64,000 nucleotides of DNA from Clostridiales bacterium UBA6114 (lineage in GTDB: Bacteria; Bacillota; Clostridia; Oscillospirales; Butyricicoccaceae), in NCBI GenBank assembly GCA_002423435.1, contig DIWE01000039.1:62401-126400 (forward strand). Reading direction: 5' to 3'. The notes beneath the pieces were generated by a model. That model worked only from the letters and a program-made list of their open reading frames with translations, did not search any database and was not told where the DNA came from. Of this stretch, positions 43,022-52,400 are shown in pieces (position 1 is the first letter of the stretch; every line of letters begins with the position of its first letter). The translations under genes were made by a program, and so were the position numbers.

Positions 43022-45235
43022 ATGGCCGGGAAAAATGACGACAATATAGACCTCGATGAAATCCGACGGATGATCGGAAAGGAAGCGGACGCCGGTCAGG
43101 AGTTCCTGCTCGATGAAATCATCAATGAGGTAATGGAAGAACAGAAAAAAGAAAAAATCGAGCAGAGAAAAAAGGAGGAAGAGGAAAACCCCTTTCTGTT
43201 TATGGTGCAGGAGACCCGTGAGCTGGACGCCTTAAATCGGGAGGAGGGGGCTTTTGCGGAAAAAACGGAGGAGGATCCGGGCAAGGCCTACTTGAGATCG
43301 ATTCTTGAAAAAACCGGGGCGGACATTCCCGTAACCTTGTCCGGGCGTGTTCATGCGCCGGAGGCTCCGGTTAAGACCGTGCAGATAAAAAAACAAGCGG
43401 AAATCAGTGGGGAAATCCCGGAGCGCTCCCCGGGCGGCATAGAAGACGAAACGGAAGAGCCGCGGCGGAGGGAAACGTACGAGCCGGTGCAAAAGCCGTT
43501 TCGGGAGAGAGAGGACGACGAGCCTGAGGACGATATGGAAAGGCCCGGGAAAAAGGCGGCGCCCTCCGATTTCGACAAAACTCAGTTCGGCAGCGCGGAG
43601 GAGGCGGCGCGATATTTTAAGAAACGGGAGGTTTCTTTATATTTAAGGGCGCTTACAGTGCTGATGCTCACGTTTTCGAGCGTTTATCTCACCTTGTCGC
43701 CGACCTTTGGCCTTCCGCTCCCGATGCATTTTTCCTATACCGGAACTCCGTTTCTTTTTTTATTTGCGCTGATCGCGCTTTTGATTTTTTGCATGCTGAT
43801 CGCGCTGGATCTGTTTGCGGCCGGCGTGATGAGGCTTTTAACCTTTCGTCCGACGCTTTATTCTCTTGTAGCGCTTTCAGCGCTTTCGACGCTTCTTCAC
43901 GCGTTTTCCATTATTCTCTTTCCCGAGTGGGGCGGATATCTGCCCTTTACGTCGCTCAGCTGCGCGCTGATCTTTTTTACGCTTTTGTCCGCGGCACAGA
44001 AAAAGAGCGCGCTTCGGCGCAGCTACAAGGCGCAGACGCTGTCCTCGGAGCCGGTCACCCTTAAGCTTCAAAAGAATGCGTCGGGGAAGACCTGCGCGTT
44101 CCGGGTAAGCGGCGACCCGGCCGAAACGTATGGAAAAGCGTTGCATTTGCCGGACCCGGTCGAGCGCTTTTGCAGCTTTTATGTGCCGTGCGCGGTTATT
44201 GCGTCGGTTGTGTTCGCCGTTTTAGCGACGTTTGGCCAGCATCGCCCGGAGCTCTTTTTATGGGCGCTTTCCGGAATTTTGACCGTATCGGCCCCCTGGG
44301 GCCTTTTGATCGCTTACAGCGCGCCTGCCAAGGCGATTGCAAAAAAGCTTTTGTCCTTCGGCGCGGGGCTTTCGGGTTTCCCCGCCGCCCGGGAAATTTC
44401 TTCCTGCCGTTCGGTCGTGCTTACGGATACGGATCTGTTTCCGTTGCAGACCGTTTCATTGAACGGAGTGAAGGTGTTTTCGCCGCATACGGCGGAAAAG
44501 GTGCTTTATTATACGGGCTCGATCATTGTCCGGTCGGAAATGGGACTGAAAAAGGTTTTTCTGGACCTGATGCACGAGAAGTACATAACGCCGTGCGAGC
44601 CCGACGATCTGAAGTTTTTTGAAAGCGGCGGAATCGAAGCGACGGTAAACGGCGACCATGTCCTTGTCGGCACGCCGATGTTCCTTTTGCGGATGGGGGT
44701 CCGCCTAAGCGAGGGGGTCAAAGCCAAAAACGGCGTGTTTGTTTCGGTCAACGGGTCGCTTGCCGGAATTTTCGCGTTGAAATACGAGGCCCAGGCGCAG
44801 GTGCAAAGCGCGTTTAGACTGTTGAGACGTTTAAAGGTCACGCCGATCGTCGCCGTGCGGGATTTCAATCTGACGCCCGCCATGCTGGAAAATAAATTCA
44901 GGCTTAAGTCCCAGTGGATCGACTATCCCGAAATGAACGACAGGCTGGCCTTCTCCGACCCGTACGACGGCGGCGCGGAGGAAACACCCGCCATTCTTTC
45001 AAGGGACGGCATCGTGCCGCTGTCGGAATGCATCTCCTTGGGCAGAAGGCTTCATCGCGCGGCGCGTGCGAATATCGCCGTCGGCGCGTCGGGCGGTATT
45101 TTCGGAATGCTTCTGATGTTTTATCTGTCCTTTCACGCCGCGGTTTCCTCGGCGACCCCGTACAATACCGTTTTTTATCTGCTTTTGTGGCTGATACCCG
45201 TACTGCTGAATTCCTTCGGCGCGTCGCGGTATTGA
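43022..45235 (+). CDS. Degenerate P-type ATPase-like membrane protein
   Basis: 737 aa. The first 210 residues are acidic and charged (EEQKKEKIEQRKKEEEE and similar), probably coiled or disordered. Next come membrane helices, then a soluble part that tracks a heavy-metal P-type ATPase. VVLTDTDLFP stands where DKTGTLT should be, SAPWGLLIAYSAP stands at the metal-binding CPC position, and GDHVLVGTPMFLLRMG resembles the nucleotide-domain HP-loop region. TGES is missing. It is therefore a probable pseudo-ATPase with a structural or regulatory role. GGAGGG before this ATG decides the start. Confidence 0.7.
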   Translation: MAGKNDDNIDLDEIRRMIGKEADAGQEFLLDEIINEVMEEQKKEKIEQRKKEEEENPFLFMVQETRELDALNREEGAFAEKTEEDPGKAYLRSILEKTGADIPVTLSGRVHAPEAPVKTVQIKKQAEISGEIPERSPGGIEDETEEPRRRETYEPVQKPFREREDDEPEDDMERPGKKAAPSDFDKTQFGSAEEAARYFKKREVSLYLRALTVLMLTFSSVYLTLSPTFGLPLPMHFSYTGTPFLFLFALIALLIFCMLIALDLFAAGVMRLLTFRPTLYSLVALSALSTLLHAFSIILFPEWGGYLPFTSLSCALIFFTLLSAAQKKSALRRSYKAQTLSSEPVTLKLQKNASGKTCAFRVSGDPAETYGKALHLPDPVERFCSFYVPCAVIASVVFAVLATFGQHRPELFLWALSGILTVSAPWGLLIAYSAPAKAIAKKLLSFGAGLSGFPAAREISSCRSVVLTDTDLFPLQTVSLNGVKVFSPHTAEKVLYYTGSIIVRSEMGLKKVFLDLMHEKYITPCEPDDLKFFESGGIEATVNGDHVLVGTPMFLLRMGVRLSEGVKAKNGVFVSVNGSLAGIFALKYEAQAQVQSAFRLLRRLKVTPIVAVRDFNLTPAMLENKFRLKSQWIDYPEMNDRLAFSDPYDGGAEETPAILSRDGIVPLSECISLGRRLHRAARANIAVGASGGIFGMLLMFYLSFHAAVSSATPYNTVFYLLLWLIPVLLNSFGASRY

Positions 45236-45304
45236 AAGCGCTTTTCGGAGGCGCAAAATGCGCTTGCAAGCAATTATTTCTGTCGAAGTCGACAAAATAA
45301 CGGC

Positions 45305-45333
45305 TTGATCTATTCGAAAATCTATTATATAAT
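45305..45333 (+). promoter_or_regulatory. Promoter of the EF-G-like gene
   Basis: TTGATC, 17-base spacer, TATAAT. Confidence 0.65.
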
Positions 45334-45391
45334 AGCCAATACGGTGTGCCTGCCTGGGCCGCACACATGATGAGAAGGAGAGTTGAAACGC

Positions 45392-47473
45392 ATGGCTGCC
45401 TACCCTGTAAACAAGATTAAAAATATATGTCTGCTCGGACATGGCGGGGATGGGAAAACATCTCTGGCCGAGAGCATGCTTTATTTGACAAAGCAAACGG
45501 ATCGCCTGGGGAAGATTTCCGACGGGACAACGACACTTGACTTTGATGCGGAGGAAATCAGGCGCCAGTTTTCGATATCCGTTGCGGTCGCACCCATAGA
45601 ATACGAGGGCTGCAAGATCAATTTAATCGACACTCCGGGTTATTTCGATTTTGCCGGCGAGGTCATGCAGGCGCTTCGGGTCGCCGACGCGGGGCTTATC
45701 GTCGTCACCGCAAAAAGCGGGATTGCCGTCGGCACGGAAAAATCCTGGAAGTATCTGGCCGACCGTAAAATGCCGCGCATGTTCTATGTGTCCAAGATCG
45801 ACGAGGAGAACGCACATTTTTATAAAGTGCTTGAAAGTCTGCGCGAGACTTTCGGCGTGTCCGTCTGCCCCGTTATCATCCCGATTCTGGAAGGGGAAAA
45901 GGCGGTCGGCGTCGCCGACGTCATTACGCGCAAGGGGTACCGGATAGACGCCGGCAAGCTGACGGAAATAAAGATTCCGGACGACATGAGCGCACAGATC
46001 GAGGAATACCGGGCGATGGTCAAGGAAAACGCGGCGGAATCCTCCGACGAAATGATGGAGAAATTCTTCAGCGACGAGGAATTTACCGACGAAGAGCTCT
46101 ACGCCGGCATCCACGCGGGCATGCGGCAGGGCTCCGTCGTGCCTGTTTTCTGCGGGTCCGGGGTCACGGGGCTCGGCACGCTGTCGCTCCTCGGAGGGAT
46201 TTGTCAGTTTGCGCCTTCGCCGGACGAAATGCCGACGGAAATCGGGCAGAAGGCAAACGGCGACGAGGTCGAGATCAAATATGACGAAAACGCGCCGACC
46301 GTGATAGCCGTTTTCAAAACGGTGGCCGATCAATACGGACGGTTTTCTTTCTTTAAGGTCGTCTCGGGTAAAGTGAGCTCCGACATGGTCCTTGTCAATG
46401 CGCGCACCGGCGAAAACGAAAAAATGGGGCATATCTATGTCGTAAAGGGCAAGAAAAACACGGAGGTGCCCGTGATTGGATGCGGCGACATCGGCGCCGT
46501 CGCAAAGCTCGCCGACACGAAGACCGGCGATACGCTCTGCCTTGCAGGTAACGTGCTCACCTTAAAGGGAGTCGATTTTGCAAAGCCCTGCTACATGCAG
46601 GCGATTGTCCCGAAGGTGAAGGGCAACGAGGAAAAAATCGCCTCCGGCCTTACACGCTTAAAGGACGAGGACCCGTCTTTCGCGACGGAGCAGAACACCG
46701 AGACAAAACAGATGACGATTTCCGGCGCGGGCGATATCCATATCGACGTGCTGTGCTCCAAATTAAAGAACAAGTTCGGCGTCGAGGTCGAGCTCTCCCC
46801 GCCCCGCGTTCCCTACCGCGAGAAAATCCGCAAAAAGGTGACGCTGATCGAAGGAAAGCACAAGAAACAGTCGGGCGGGCACGGGCAGTACGGCCACGTC
46901 AAAATGGACTTTGAACCGATCCCGGAGGACGAGTTTGTTTTTGAGGAGAAGATTTTCGGCGGAAGCGTGCCGAAAAACTTCCACCCTGCGGTTGAAAAGG
47001 GAATCCGCGAATCGATGCAGCGCGGCATGCTCGCCGGTTACCCGATGGTGGGGCTCAAAGCGACGCTTGTCGACGGCTCCTACCACGATGTCGACTCCAA
47101 CGAGCTCTCCTTCAAGATGGCGGCAAGGATTGCCTACAAGGCGGGCATCCCGCAGGCGAGCCCGGTTATTCTGGAGCCCGTCGGACATCTGAAGGTCTTT
47201 GTACCCGACAGCTATATGGGTGACGTGATCGGCGACCTGAACAAGCGGCGCGGCCGCGTTCTGGGCATGACGCCGACCGGGGACGGCCTCCAGATGGTCG
47301 AGGCGGATGTCCCGATGGCCGAGATCAATTCCTACGCGATCGATCTTCGCTCAATGACGCAGGGAAGAGGCTCCTTTGATTTCCAGTTTGAGCGCTATGA
47401 GGAGGCTCCGGCAAACGTTCAGCAGAAGATCATTGAAGAGGCAAAGCTGATCGCGACCGAGGAAGAGGAATAA
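45392..47473 (+). CDS. Elongation factor G-like translational GTPase (paralogue type)
   Basis: 693 aa from the ATG with AAGGAG upstream. GTPase motifs are GHGGDGKTSL (P-loop), IDTPGYFDF (G3) and SKIDEEN at the G4 position, where canonical EF-G has NKxD. Domains II-V follow, ending in a normal EF-G C-terminus. The altered G1 and G4 motifs and the stand-alone context fit the EF-G2-like group common in Clostridia, separate from the str-operon fusA. Its function beyond a ribosome-associated GTPase is not known. Confidence 0.85.
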   Translation: MAAYPVNKIKNICLLGHGGDGKTSLAESMLYLTKQTDRLGKISDGTTTLDFDAEEIRRQFSISVAVAPIEYEGCKINLIDTPGYFDFAGEVMQALRVADAGLIVVTAKSGIAVGTEKSWKYLADRKMPRMFYVSKIDEENAHFYKVLESLRETFGVSVCPVIIPILEGEKAVGVADVITRKGYRIDAGKLTEIKIPDDMSAQIEEYRAMVKENAAESSDEMMEKFFSDEEFTDEELYAGIHAGMRQGSVVPVFCGSGVTGLGTLSLLGGICQFAPSPDEMPTEIGQKANGDEVEIKYDENAPTVIAVFKTVADQYGRFSFFKVVSGKVSSDMVLVNARTGENEKMGHIYVVKGKKNTEVPVIGCGDIGAVAKLADTKTGDTLCLAGNVLTLKGVDFAKPCYMQAIVPKVKGNEEKIASGLTRLKDEDPSFATEQNTETKQMTISGAGDIHIDVLCSKLKNKFGVEVELSPPRVPYREKIRKKVTLIEGKHKKQSGGHGQYGHVKMDFEPIPEDEFVFEEKIFGGSVPKNFHPAVEKGIRESMQRGMLAGYPMVGLKATLVDGSYHDVDSNELSFKMAARIAYKAGIPQASPVILEPVGHLKVFVPDSYMGDVIGDLNKRRGRVLGMTPTGDGLQMVEADVPMAEINSYAIDLRSMTQGRGSFDFQFERYEEAPANVQQKIIEEAKLIATEEEE

Positions 47474-47494
47474 TTTTTTTCAAAATATTTTATC

Positions 47495-47529
47495 GCAGCC
47501 GGCGAGAAAATCGCCGGCTGCGGCTTTTT
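47495..47529 (+). terminator. Terminator of the EF-G-like gene
   Basis: Stem GCAGCCGGCGA / TCGCCGGCTGC followed by GGCTTTTTA. The remaining gap to the groES promoter (to 47,688) is AT-rich with no other feature seen. Confidence 0.85.
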
Positions 47530-47688
47530 ATTACGAAAAAGTAATTTTATCATAGAAATAAAGTTATTGGACATAATAAAATGAAGCAAAATTACGAGAA
47601 ATAGTGAGAAATCGGGAGCATTTAAGGATTATTTTAATATTTTGGTGAATCAATATTTGAATTTGATTATTTTTGACCAAATAGTGAT

Positions 47689-47717
47689 TTGCCAATTTAA
47701 ACCGTATCATCTATAAT
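47689..47717 (+). promoter_or_regulatory. groESL promoter
   Basis: TTGCCA, 17-base spacer, TATAAT, directly followed by CIRCE. Confidence 0.85.
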
Positions 47718-47721
47718 TACT

Positions 47722-47748
47722 TTAGCACTCGGACATTAAGAGTGCTAA
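47722..47748 (+). promoter_or_regulatory. CIRCE operator of groESL
   Basis: TTAGCACTC-N9-GAGTGCTAA, perfect arms, four bases after the -10 box, so HrcA would cover the transcription start. Confidence 0.95.
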
Positions 47749-47784
47749 AGTAAAAAAATCAATTAATAGTAGGAGGTATATAAG

Positions 47785-48069
47785 ATGAATTTAAAGCCCT
47801 TACTTGACAGGGTCGTCATTAAGATGGTGGAAACGGAAGAGACCACGAAGAGCGGCATTATCCTGACGGGAAGCGCCAAGGAAAAACCGCAGGTTGCCGA
47901 AATAATCGCCGTGGGCCCCGGAGGGGTCGTCGACGGCAAAGAGGTCAAGATGCAGGTCAAAAAAGGCGATAAGGTCATCACAAGCAAGTACTCCGGCACA
48001 GAGGTCAAAATTGACGGCGAAGAGTTCATTATTGTCCGTCAGAACGATATTCTCGCGGTCGTCGAATAG
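47785..48069 (+). CDS. groS: Co-chaperonin GroES
   Basis: 94 aa. It has LKPLLDRVVIKMVETEE at the start, the mobile-loop region TKSGIILTGSAKEKP, and VGPGGVVDGKEV. Normal length. It forms the heptameric lid for GroEL and is 27 bases before groL with GGAGG before each. Confidence 0.97.
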   Translation: MNLKPLLDRVVIKMVETEETTKSGIILTGSAKEKPQVAEIIAVGPGGVVDGKEVKMQVKKGDKVITSKYSGTEVKIDGEEFIIVRQNDILAVVE

Positions 48070-48096
48070 TTTTAAGAGAAAGAAGGAGGTATTATC

Positions 48097-49728
48097 ATGG
48101 CCAAAGAAATCATTTTTGGCGAAGAAGCCAGACGCGGGCTTGAGCGCGGTGTCAACAAGCTTGCCGATACTGTCAAAGTGACCCTCGGCCCGAAGGGCAG
48201 GAATGTAGTGCTCGATAAGAAATTCGGAGCTCCCCTGATCACCAATGACGGGGTTACCATTGCAAAGGAAATTGAGCTTGAGGATGCTTTTGAGAATATG
48301 GGCGCCCAGCTTGTAAGAGAAGTGGCCACAAAAACAAACGACGTGGCCGGCGACGGAACAACGACCGCGACACTTCTTGCACAGGCGATCGTGCGCGAGG
48401 GAATGAAAAACGTCGCCGCGGGCGCAAACCCGATGATCATGAAAAAGGGCATTGCAAAAGCGGTCAGCGCCGCGATTGAGGCGATCAAGTTAAATTCCCA
48501 GAAGATATCCGGCTCTGATGATATTGCGAGAGTCGCCGCGATTTCGTCGAGCGACGAGACGATCGGCAGCCTGATCGCCGACGCGATGAACAGGGTTTCC
48601 TCCGACGGCGTCATTACGGTCGAGGAATCAAAGACGGCCGAGACTTACTGCGAGGTTGTCGAGGGAATGCAGTTTGACCGCGGCTATGTTTCACCGTACC
48701 TTGTAACCGACAGCGAGAAAATGGAAGCGGTGATCGACGACGCGTACATCCTCATCACCGACAAAAAGATTTCGAATATCCAGGAGATCCTCCCCGTGCT
48801 CGAGCAGATCGTGCAGTCGGGCAAGAAGCTTCTGATCATTGCCGAGGATGTCGAGGGCGAGGCGCTCGCAACCATCCTTGTCAACAAGCTGCGCGGCACC
48901 TTTACCTGTGTTGCGGTCAAGGCGCCGGGCTTTGGCGACCGCCGCAAGGAAATGCTCAAGGATATCGCGATTCTGACCGGCGGCGAAGTAATTTCCGAGG
49001 AGCTCGGATTTGAGCTCAAGGGAGCCACCATCGAGCAGCTCGGCCGTGCAAAACAGGTGAAGGTCCAGAAGGAAAACACCATTATCGTCGACGGCGCGGG
49101 CGACAGCAAGGAAATCAAGGCAAGGATCGCCCAGATCAGAGCACAGATCGAGACGACAACCTCCGATTTCGACCGCGAGAAGCTGCAGGAGAGACTTGCG
49201 AAGCTGTCCGGCGGCGTTGCCGTGATCAAAGTGGGCGCCGCGACCGAGATCGAAATGAAGGAAAAGAAGCTCCGCATCGAGGACGCGTTGAACGCGACCC
49301 GCGCGGCCGTTGAGGAAGGCATTGTGTCGGGCGGCGGCGTCGCTTATGTCAACGCGATTCCGGCGGTCGACAAAATACTGTCCAAAGTCGAGGGCGACGA
49401 GAAGACCGGCGTTAAGATCATAGCCAAAGCCCTTGAGGAGCCTGTAAAGCAGATTGCCGTAAACGCCGGCATCGACGGCTCCGTCGTGATGGAGAAGATC
49501 AAGAGCAGCCGCAGGGTCGGCTACGGCTTCGACGCCTACAACGAGACCTACTGCGATATGATCAAGGCGGGCATCGTCGACCCGACGAAGGTCACCCGCT
49601 CGGCGCTTGAGAACGCCGCATCCGTCGCGGCGATGATCCTGACCACCGAATCCCTTGTCGCGAATAAGAAGGAACCCCCCGCAGCGGCTCCCGCGCCCGG
49701 CATGGGCGGCGGAATGGATATGTATTAA
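48097..49728 (+). CDS. groL: Chaperonin GroEL
   Basis: 543 aa, normal length. ATP-binding motifs VTLGPKGRNVVLDKKFG and VAGDGTTTATLLAQ are intact. The C-terminus ends in GMGGGMDMY, a shortened form of the usual Gly-Met tail. HrcA/CIRCE control is evident from the promoter. A terminator follows about 35 bases after the stop codon. Confidence 0.98.
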   Translation: MAKEIIFGEEARRGLERGVNKLADTVKVTLGPKGRNVVLDKKFGAPLITNDGVTIAKEIELEDAFENMGAQLVREVATKTNDVAGDGTTTATLLAQAIVREGMKNVAAGANPMIMKKGIAKAVSAAIEAIKLNSQKISGSDDIARVAAISSSDETIGSLIADAMNRVSSDGVITVEESKTAETYCEVVEGMQFDRGYVSPYLVTDSEKMEAVIDDAYILITDKKISNIQEILPVLEQIVQSGKKLLIIAEDVEGEALATILVNKLRGTFTCVAVKAPGFGDRRKEMLKDIAILTGGEVISEELGFELKGATIEQLGRAKQVKVQKENTIIVDGAGDSKEIKARIAQIRAQIETTTSDFDREKLQERLAKLSGGVAVIKVGAATEIEMKEKKLRIEDALNATRAAVEEGIVSGGGVAYVNAIPAVDKILSKVEGDEKTGVKIIAKALEEPVKQIAVNAGIDGSVVMEKIKSSRRVGYGFDAYNETYCDMIKAGIVDPTKVTRSALENAASVAAMILTTESLVANKKEPPAAAPAPGMGGGMDMY

Positions 49729-49764
49729 TCCGCAAAAGCCACAAAACCATAAAAATCACAAAAA

Positions 49765-49797
49765 CCCGGATACGGCAAACGCCGTATCCGGGTTTTT
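49765..49797 (+). terminator. groESL terminator
   Basis: 12-bp stem CCCGGATACGGC / GCCGTATCCGGG with loop AAAC, then five T. Confidence 0.9.
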
Positions 49798-49885
49798 GCA
49801 TATTTGCCGGATTTTACATGCAGGACCGACATAGAATAAAAGAAAGGCTTTCCATCAACAGATCGGCATACACAATTTATGACAA

Positions 49886-49913
49886 TTGTTTTTTTGCATA
49901 TTTGTGATATAAT
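49886..49913 (+). promoter_or_regulatory. Promoter of nfeD and the SPFH gene
   Basis: TTGTTT, 16-base spacer, TATAAT, upstream of the structured leader. Confidence 0.55.
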
Positions 49914-49944
49914 ATAAAATATATGGGATAAAGGGTAATTGAAA

Positions 49945-50032
49945 GGCCGCTTGCGGCAACCGCGGCACAGGCCATGAGCCTCCATTTGCTTGTGAGGTTT
50001 TGGATTGATTTGTGTGCGGTGCGAATGGAGGT
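49945..50032 (+). promoter_or_regulatory. Structured leader with sequestered Shine-Dalgarno, copy 2
   Basis: Hairpin with GCCGC/GCGGC, then ACAGGCC, then CCTCCATT pairing with AATGGAGG, which includes the nfeD ribosome site. The loop again has CTTGTGAGGTTTT, GATTTGTG and GCGAATGGAGGT as before the HMG-CoA-lyase gene. The main differences are one three-base gap and changes in loop or flank positions. Confidence 0.6.
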
Positions 50033-50037
50033 GTCGT

Positions 50038-50481
50038 ATGAGCAATCCTATCTATATATGGCTCGGGCTGATCGTTGTCTTTGCGATCGTCGAGGCGCTG
50101 ACCTTAAGCCTGACCTCGATCTGGTTTGCCTTCGGGGCGCTGCTTGCGATGATAGCGTCCTCATTGCAGCTTTCTGTCGCTGTGCAGATCATCGTTTTCG
50201 TGATCGGTTCCGCCGCGCTTCTCGCGCTCACTAAGCCGCTGATCAAAAAATACGCGCTTCTGAAAAATGTAAAAACCAACTCCGACCGCATCATTGACGA
50301 GATCGGCTCTGTCACGGAGGAAATCAACAATATCGATGCAAAAGGCAAGATCAAGGCATTGGGCCAGATCTGGACCGCGCGTTCGGAAACCGGGGAAAAC
50401 ATTCCGGAGGGCAAAAACGTACGCGTTTTAAGAATTGAAGGCGTAAAAGCATATGTAACACCGATTGAGGAGGATAAATGA
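50038..50481 (+). CDS. NfeD-like membrane protein
   Basis: 147 aa from the ATG six bases after GGAGG; longer frames run back through the structured leader. Two or three hydrophobic segments (IYIWLGLIVVFAIVEALTLS and LAMIASSLQLSVAVQIIVFV) are followed by an OB-fold-like C-terminus (GKIKALGQIWTARSETGENI). NfeD proteins associate with SPFH/stomatin-like proteins encoded next to them, as here, in membrane microdomains. It is one base before the SPFH gene. Confidence 0.88.
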   Translation: MSNPIYIWLGLIVVFAIVEALTLSLTSIWFAFGALLAMIASSLQLSVAVQIIVFVIGSAALLALTKPLIKKYALLKNVKTNSDRIIDEIGSVTEEINNIDAKGKIKALGQIWTARSETGENIPEGKNVRVLRIEGVKAYVTPIEEDK

Positions 50482-50482
50482 A

Positions 50483-51397
50483 ATGGATTTTTTTGCGCAG
50501 ATTTTGGGCACGATGGCATGGCTGGTCCTCGCTGTCGTCGTCGTCGTCATCATCGCATCCAACGTCAAGATCGTACCCCAGGCAAAGGCATATGTCGTAG
50601 AGCGCCTGGGAGCCTATCAGGCAACCTGGGGAACGGGTCTGCATTTTAAGATCCCGCTGGTTGAAAAAGTTTCAAGAATCGTATCGCTTAAGGAGCAGGT
50701 GGCCGATTTCCCGCCGCAGCCCGTCATCACAAAGGATAACGTGACGATGCAGATCGACACGGTCGTCTATTTTCAGATCACCGACCCGAAGCTCTATACT
50801 TACGGGGTTGAGCGCCCGATGTCGGCGATCGAAAACCTGACCGCGACGACCCTCCGAAACATTATCGGCGATCTGGAGCTCGACGAGACGCTTACGTCGC
50901 GCGACCTGATCAACACCAAGATGCGCACAATCCTTGACGAGGCTACGGACCCGTGGGGTATTAAGGTAAACCGCGTCGAGCTCAAGAATATTCTCCCGCC
51001 GCGGGAGATCCAGGACGCGATGGAGAAGCAGATGAAGGCGGAGCGCGAACGGCGCGAATCCATCCTGCGCGCGGAAGGCGAGAAACGCTCGAAAGTTCTT
51101 GTCGCCGAGGGCGATAAGGAATCGGCCATCCTGCGGGCCGAGGGCATGAAGCAGACAAAAATCAAAGAGGCGGAAGGCGAGGCGGAGGCGCTGCTCACCG
51201 TTCAGAACGCGCTCGCCGATTCGATCAAGATGTTAAACGAAGCGGCCCCGACCGAGCAGATCATCAAGCTCAAAGCGCTTGAGGCGTTTGCAAAAGCCGC
51301 GGACGGAAAGGCGACAAAGATCATCATTCCGTCGGAGATCCAGGGGATCGCCGGCCTTGCGGCTTCCGTAAAGGAGCTTGTCGGCGAAAATTCATAA
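50483..51397 (+). CDS. SPFH/Band 7 (stomatin/QmcA-like) membrane protein
   Basis: 304 aa. One N-terminal membrane helix (AWLVLAVVVVVIIASNVKIV) precedes an SPFH domain (YVVERLGAYQATWGTGLHFK). A long charged coiled region rich in Glu-Arg-Ala-Lys follows (QMKAERERRESILRAEGEKR). It forms membrane oligomers that stabilise membrane proteins or proteases. GAGGAGG before the ATG; operon with nfeD; terminator follows. Confidence 0.93.
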   Translation: MDFFAQILGTMAWLVLAVVVVVIIASNVKIVPQAKAYVVERLGAYQATWGTGLHFKIPLVEKVSRIVSLKEQVADFPPQPVITKDNVTMQIDTVVYFQITDPKLYTYGVERPMSAIENLTATTLRNIIGDLELDETLTSRDLINTKMRTILDEATDPWGIKVNRVELKNILPPREIQDAMEKQMKAERERRESILRAEGEKRSKVLVAEGDKESAILRAEGMKQTKIKEAEGEAEALLTVQNALADSIKMLNEAAPTEQIIKLKALEAFAKAADGKATKIIIPSEIQGIAGLAASVKELVGENS

Positions 51398-51417
51398 CCG
51401 GATGCCGGGATAGTTGA

Positions 51418-51451
51418 AGCGGCGCACGAAAACCGTGCGCCGCTGTTCTTT
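51418..51451 (+). terminator. Terminator of nfeD-SPFH
   Basis: Stem AGCGGCGCACG / CGTGCGCCGCT, then GTTCTTTTT. Confidence 0.85.
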
Positions 51452-51502
51452 TTCTCGATTCCGCCGAATATATTTAACCAGTATATGACGGAGGGATAAT
51501 AT

Positions 51503-52129
51503 ATGTTCATATTTACAACAAAACTAAACCGGAAAAGGCTGGTTCTGATCATTTTGGCCTTGGCGCTTCTGTTGTGCGCCGTTATATTGATGAGTCCGAC
51601 GCGCCTCTTAAAAACCGGCGGGCAAAGCGATCTGGCGATGGAACAGGCCATGAGCAAAAAAGTCGCGAGCGAAGAAGAGCGCGTCGCGTTTTTGAAAGAC
51701 TTCGGATGGGAGCTTGAAGAAGAGCCGGTCGAAATCAGTGAGGTTGAAATCCCGAAGGAATTTGACGAAGTATACAATGCCTATAACTCAATTCAAAAGG
51801 AACAGGGTTATGATTTGCTGAAGTATCGGGGAAAGACGGCGATGCTTTATACTTATAAAATATTGAATTATCCGTCGGAAGAAAAAGAGGTGCGCGCAAA
51901 CGTCCTCGTATATGATGACAAGGTGATCGGAGGAGACGTCTGCAGCTTAAACTTGGACGGTTTTATGCATGGGTTCGAGATGCCGGAAGACAAGAGTACA
52001 GAGACGCCCGAAGCGGTGCAGCTTGAAGAGCAGCAGGACACGGCGGCGGAAGTACAGAACCAGACACAGGGAGAAGAGCCCGCGGTGCAGGGCAACAAAC
52101 CCGTTGACGGTTTATTCGGGGAAGAATAA
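51503..52129 (+). CDS. DUF4830 family membrane-anchored protein
   Basis: 208 aa. An N-terminal anchor (LVLIILALALLLCAVILM) is followed by the DUF4830 core: RVAFLKDFGWELEEEPVEIS, IPKEFDEVYNAYNSIQKEQG, ANVLVYDDKVIGGDVCS and LDGFMHGFEMP. The C-terminal 40 residues are Glu/Gln-rich and low complexity. Function is unknown and the family is restricted to Clostridia-like genomes. It is monocistronic, with a GAGGG site and its own terminator. Confidence 0.82.
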   Translation: MFIFTTKLNRKRLVLIILALALLLCAVILMSPTRLLKTGGQSDLAMEQAMSKKVASEEERVAFLKDFGWELEEEPVEISEVEIPKEFDEVYNAYNSIQKEQGYDLLKYRGKTAMLYTYKILNYPSEEKEVRANVLVYDDKVIGGDVCSLNLDGFMHGFEMPEDKSTETPEAVQLEEQQDTAAEVQNQTQGEEPAVQGNKPVDGLFGEE

Positions 52130-52183
52130 AAACGTATTCAGATAGAAGAATATCCGCGCTCTGGACGCAATATATTGGTGATC

Positions 52184-52215
52184 ATGAAGAGGCCTATGGT
52201 CTCTTCATTTTGCTT
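52184..52215 (+). terminator. Terminator of the DUF4830 gene
   Basis: ATGAAGAG...CTCTTCAT stem with inner CC/GG, then TTTTGCTTTTTTC. Confidence 0.75.
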
Positions 52216-52400
52216 TTTTCTTGTATCTCCCGCGCACTTGTGATACATTAGTGTAGGCTGAAATGACAGACGGATGCAAATCGGCTGTGTTTTTTGAAAA
52301 ATTCCTCAGGCATGAAACAGGCGCATGCCGGACAAAATACCTGAGAATTGAAATGAAAGGGCATGCGGCGGACGGTTGCCGTGCGGCGGGGTTATATGAT

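Noticed and set aside
45279..45300. GTCGAAGTCGAC motif as another TIR-element end
   Set aside because: It lacks the AAAGT spacing of the element ends and is not behind a terminator hairpin; it lies upstream of the EF-G-like promoter and is probably coincidental.
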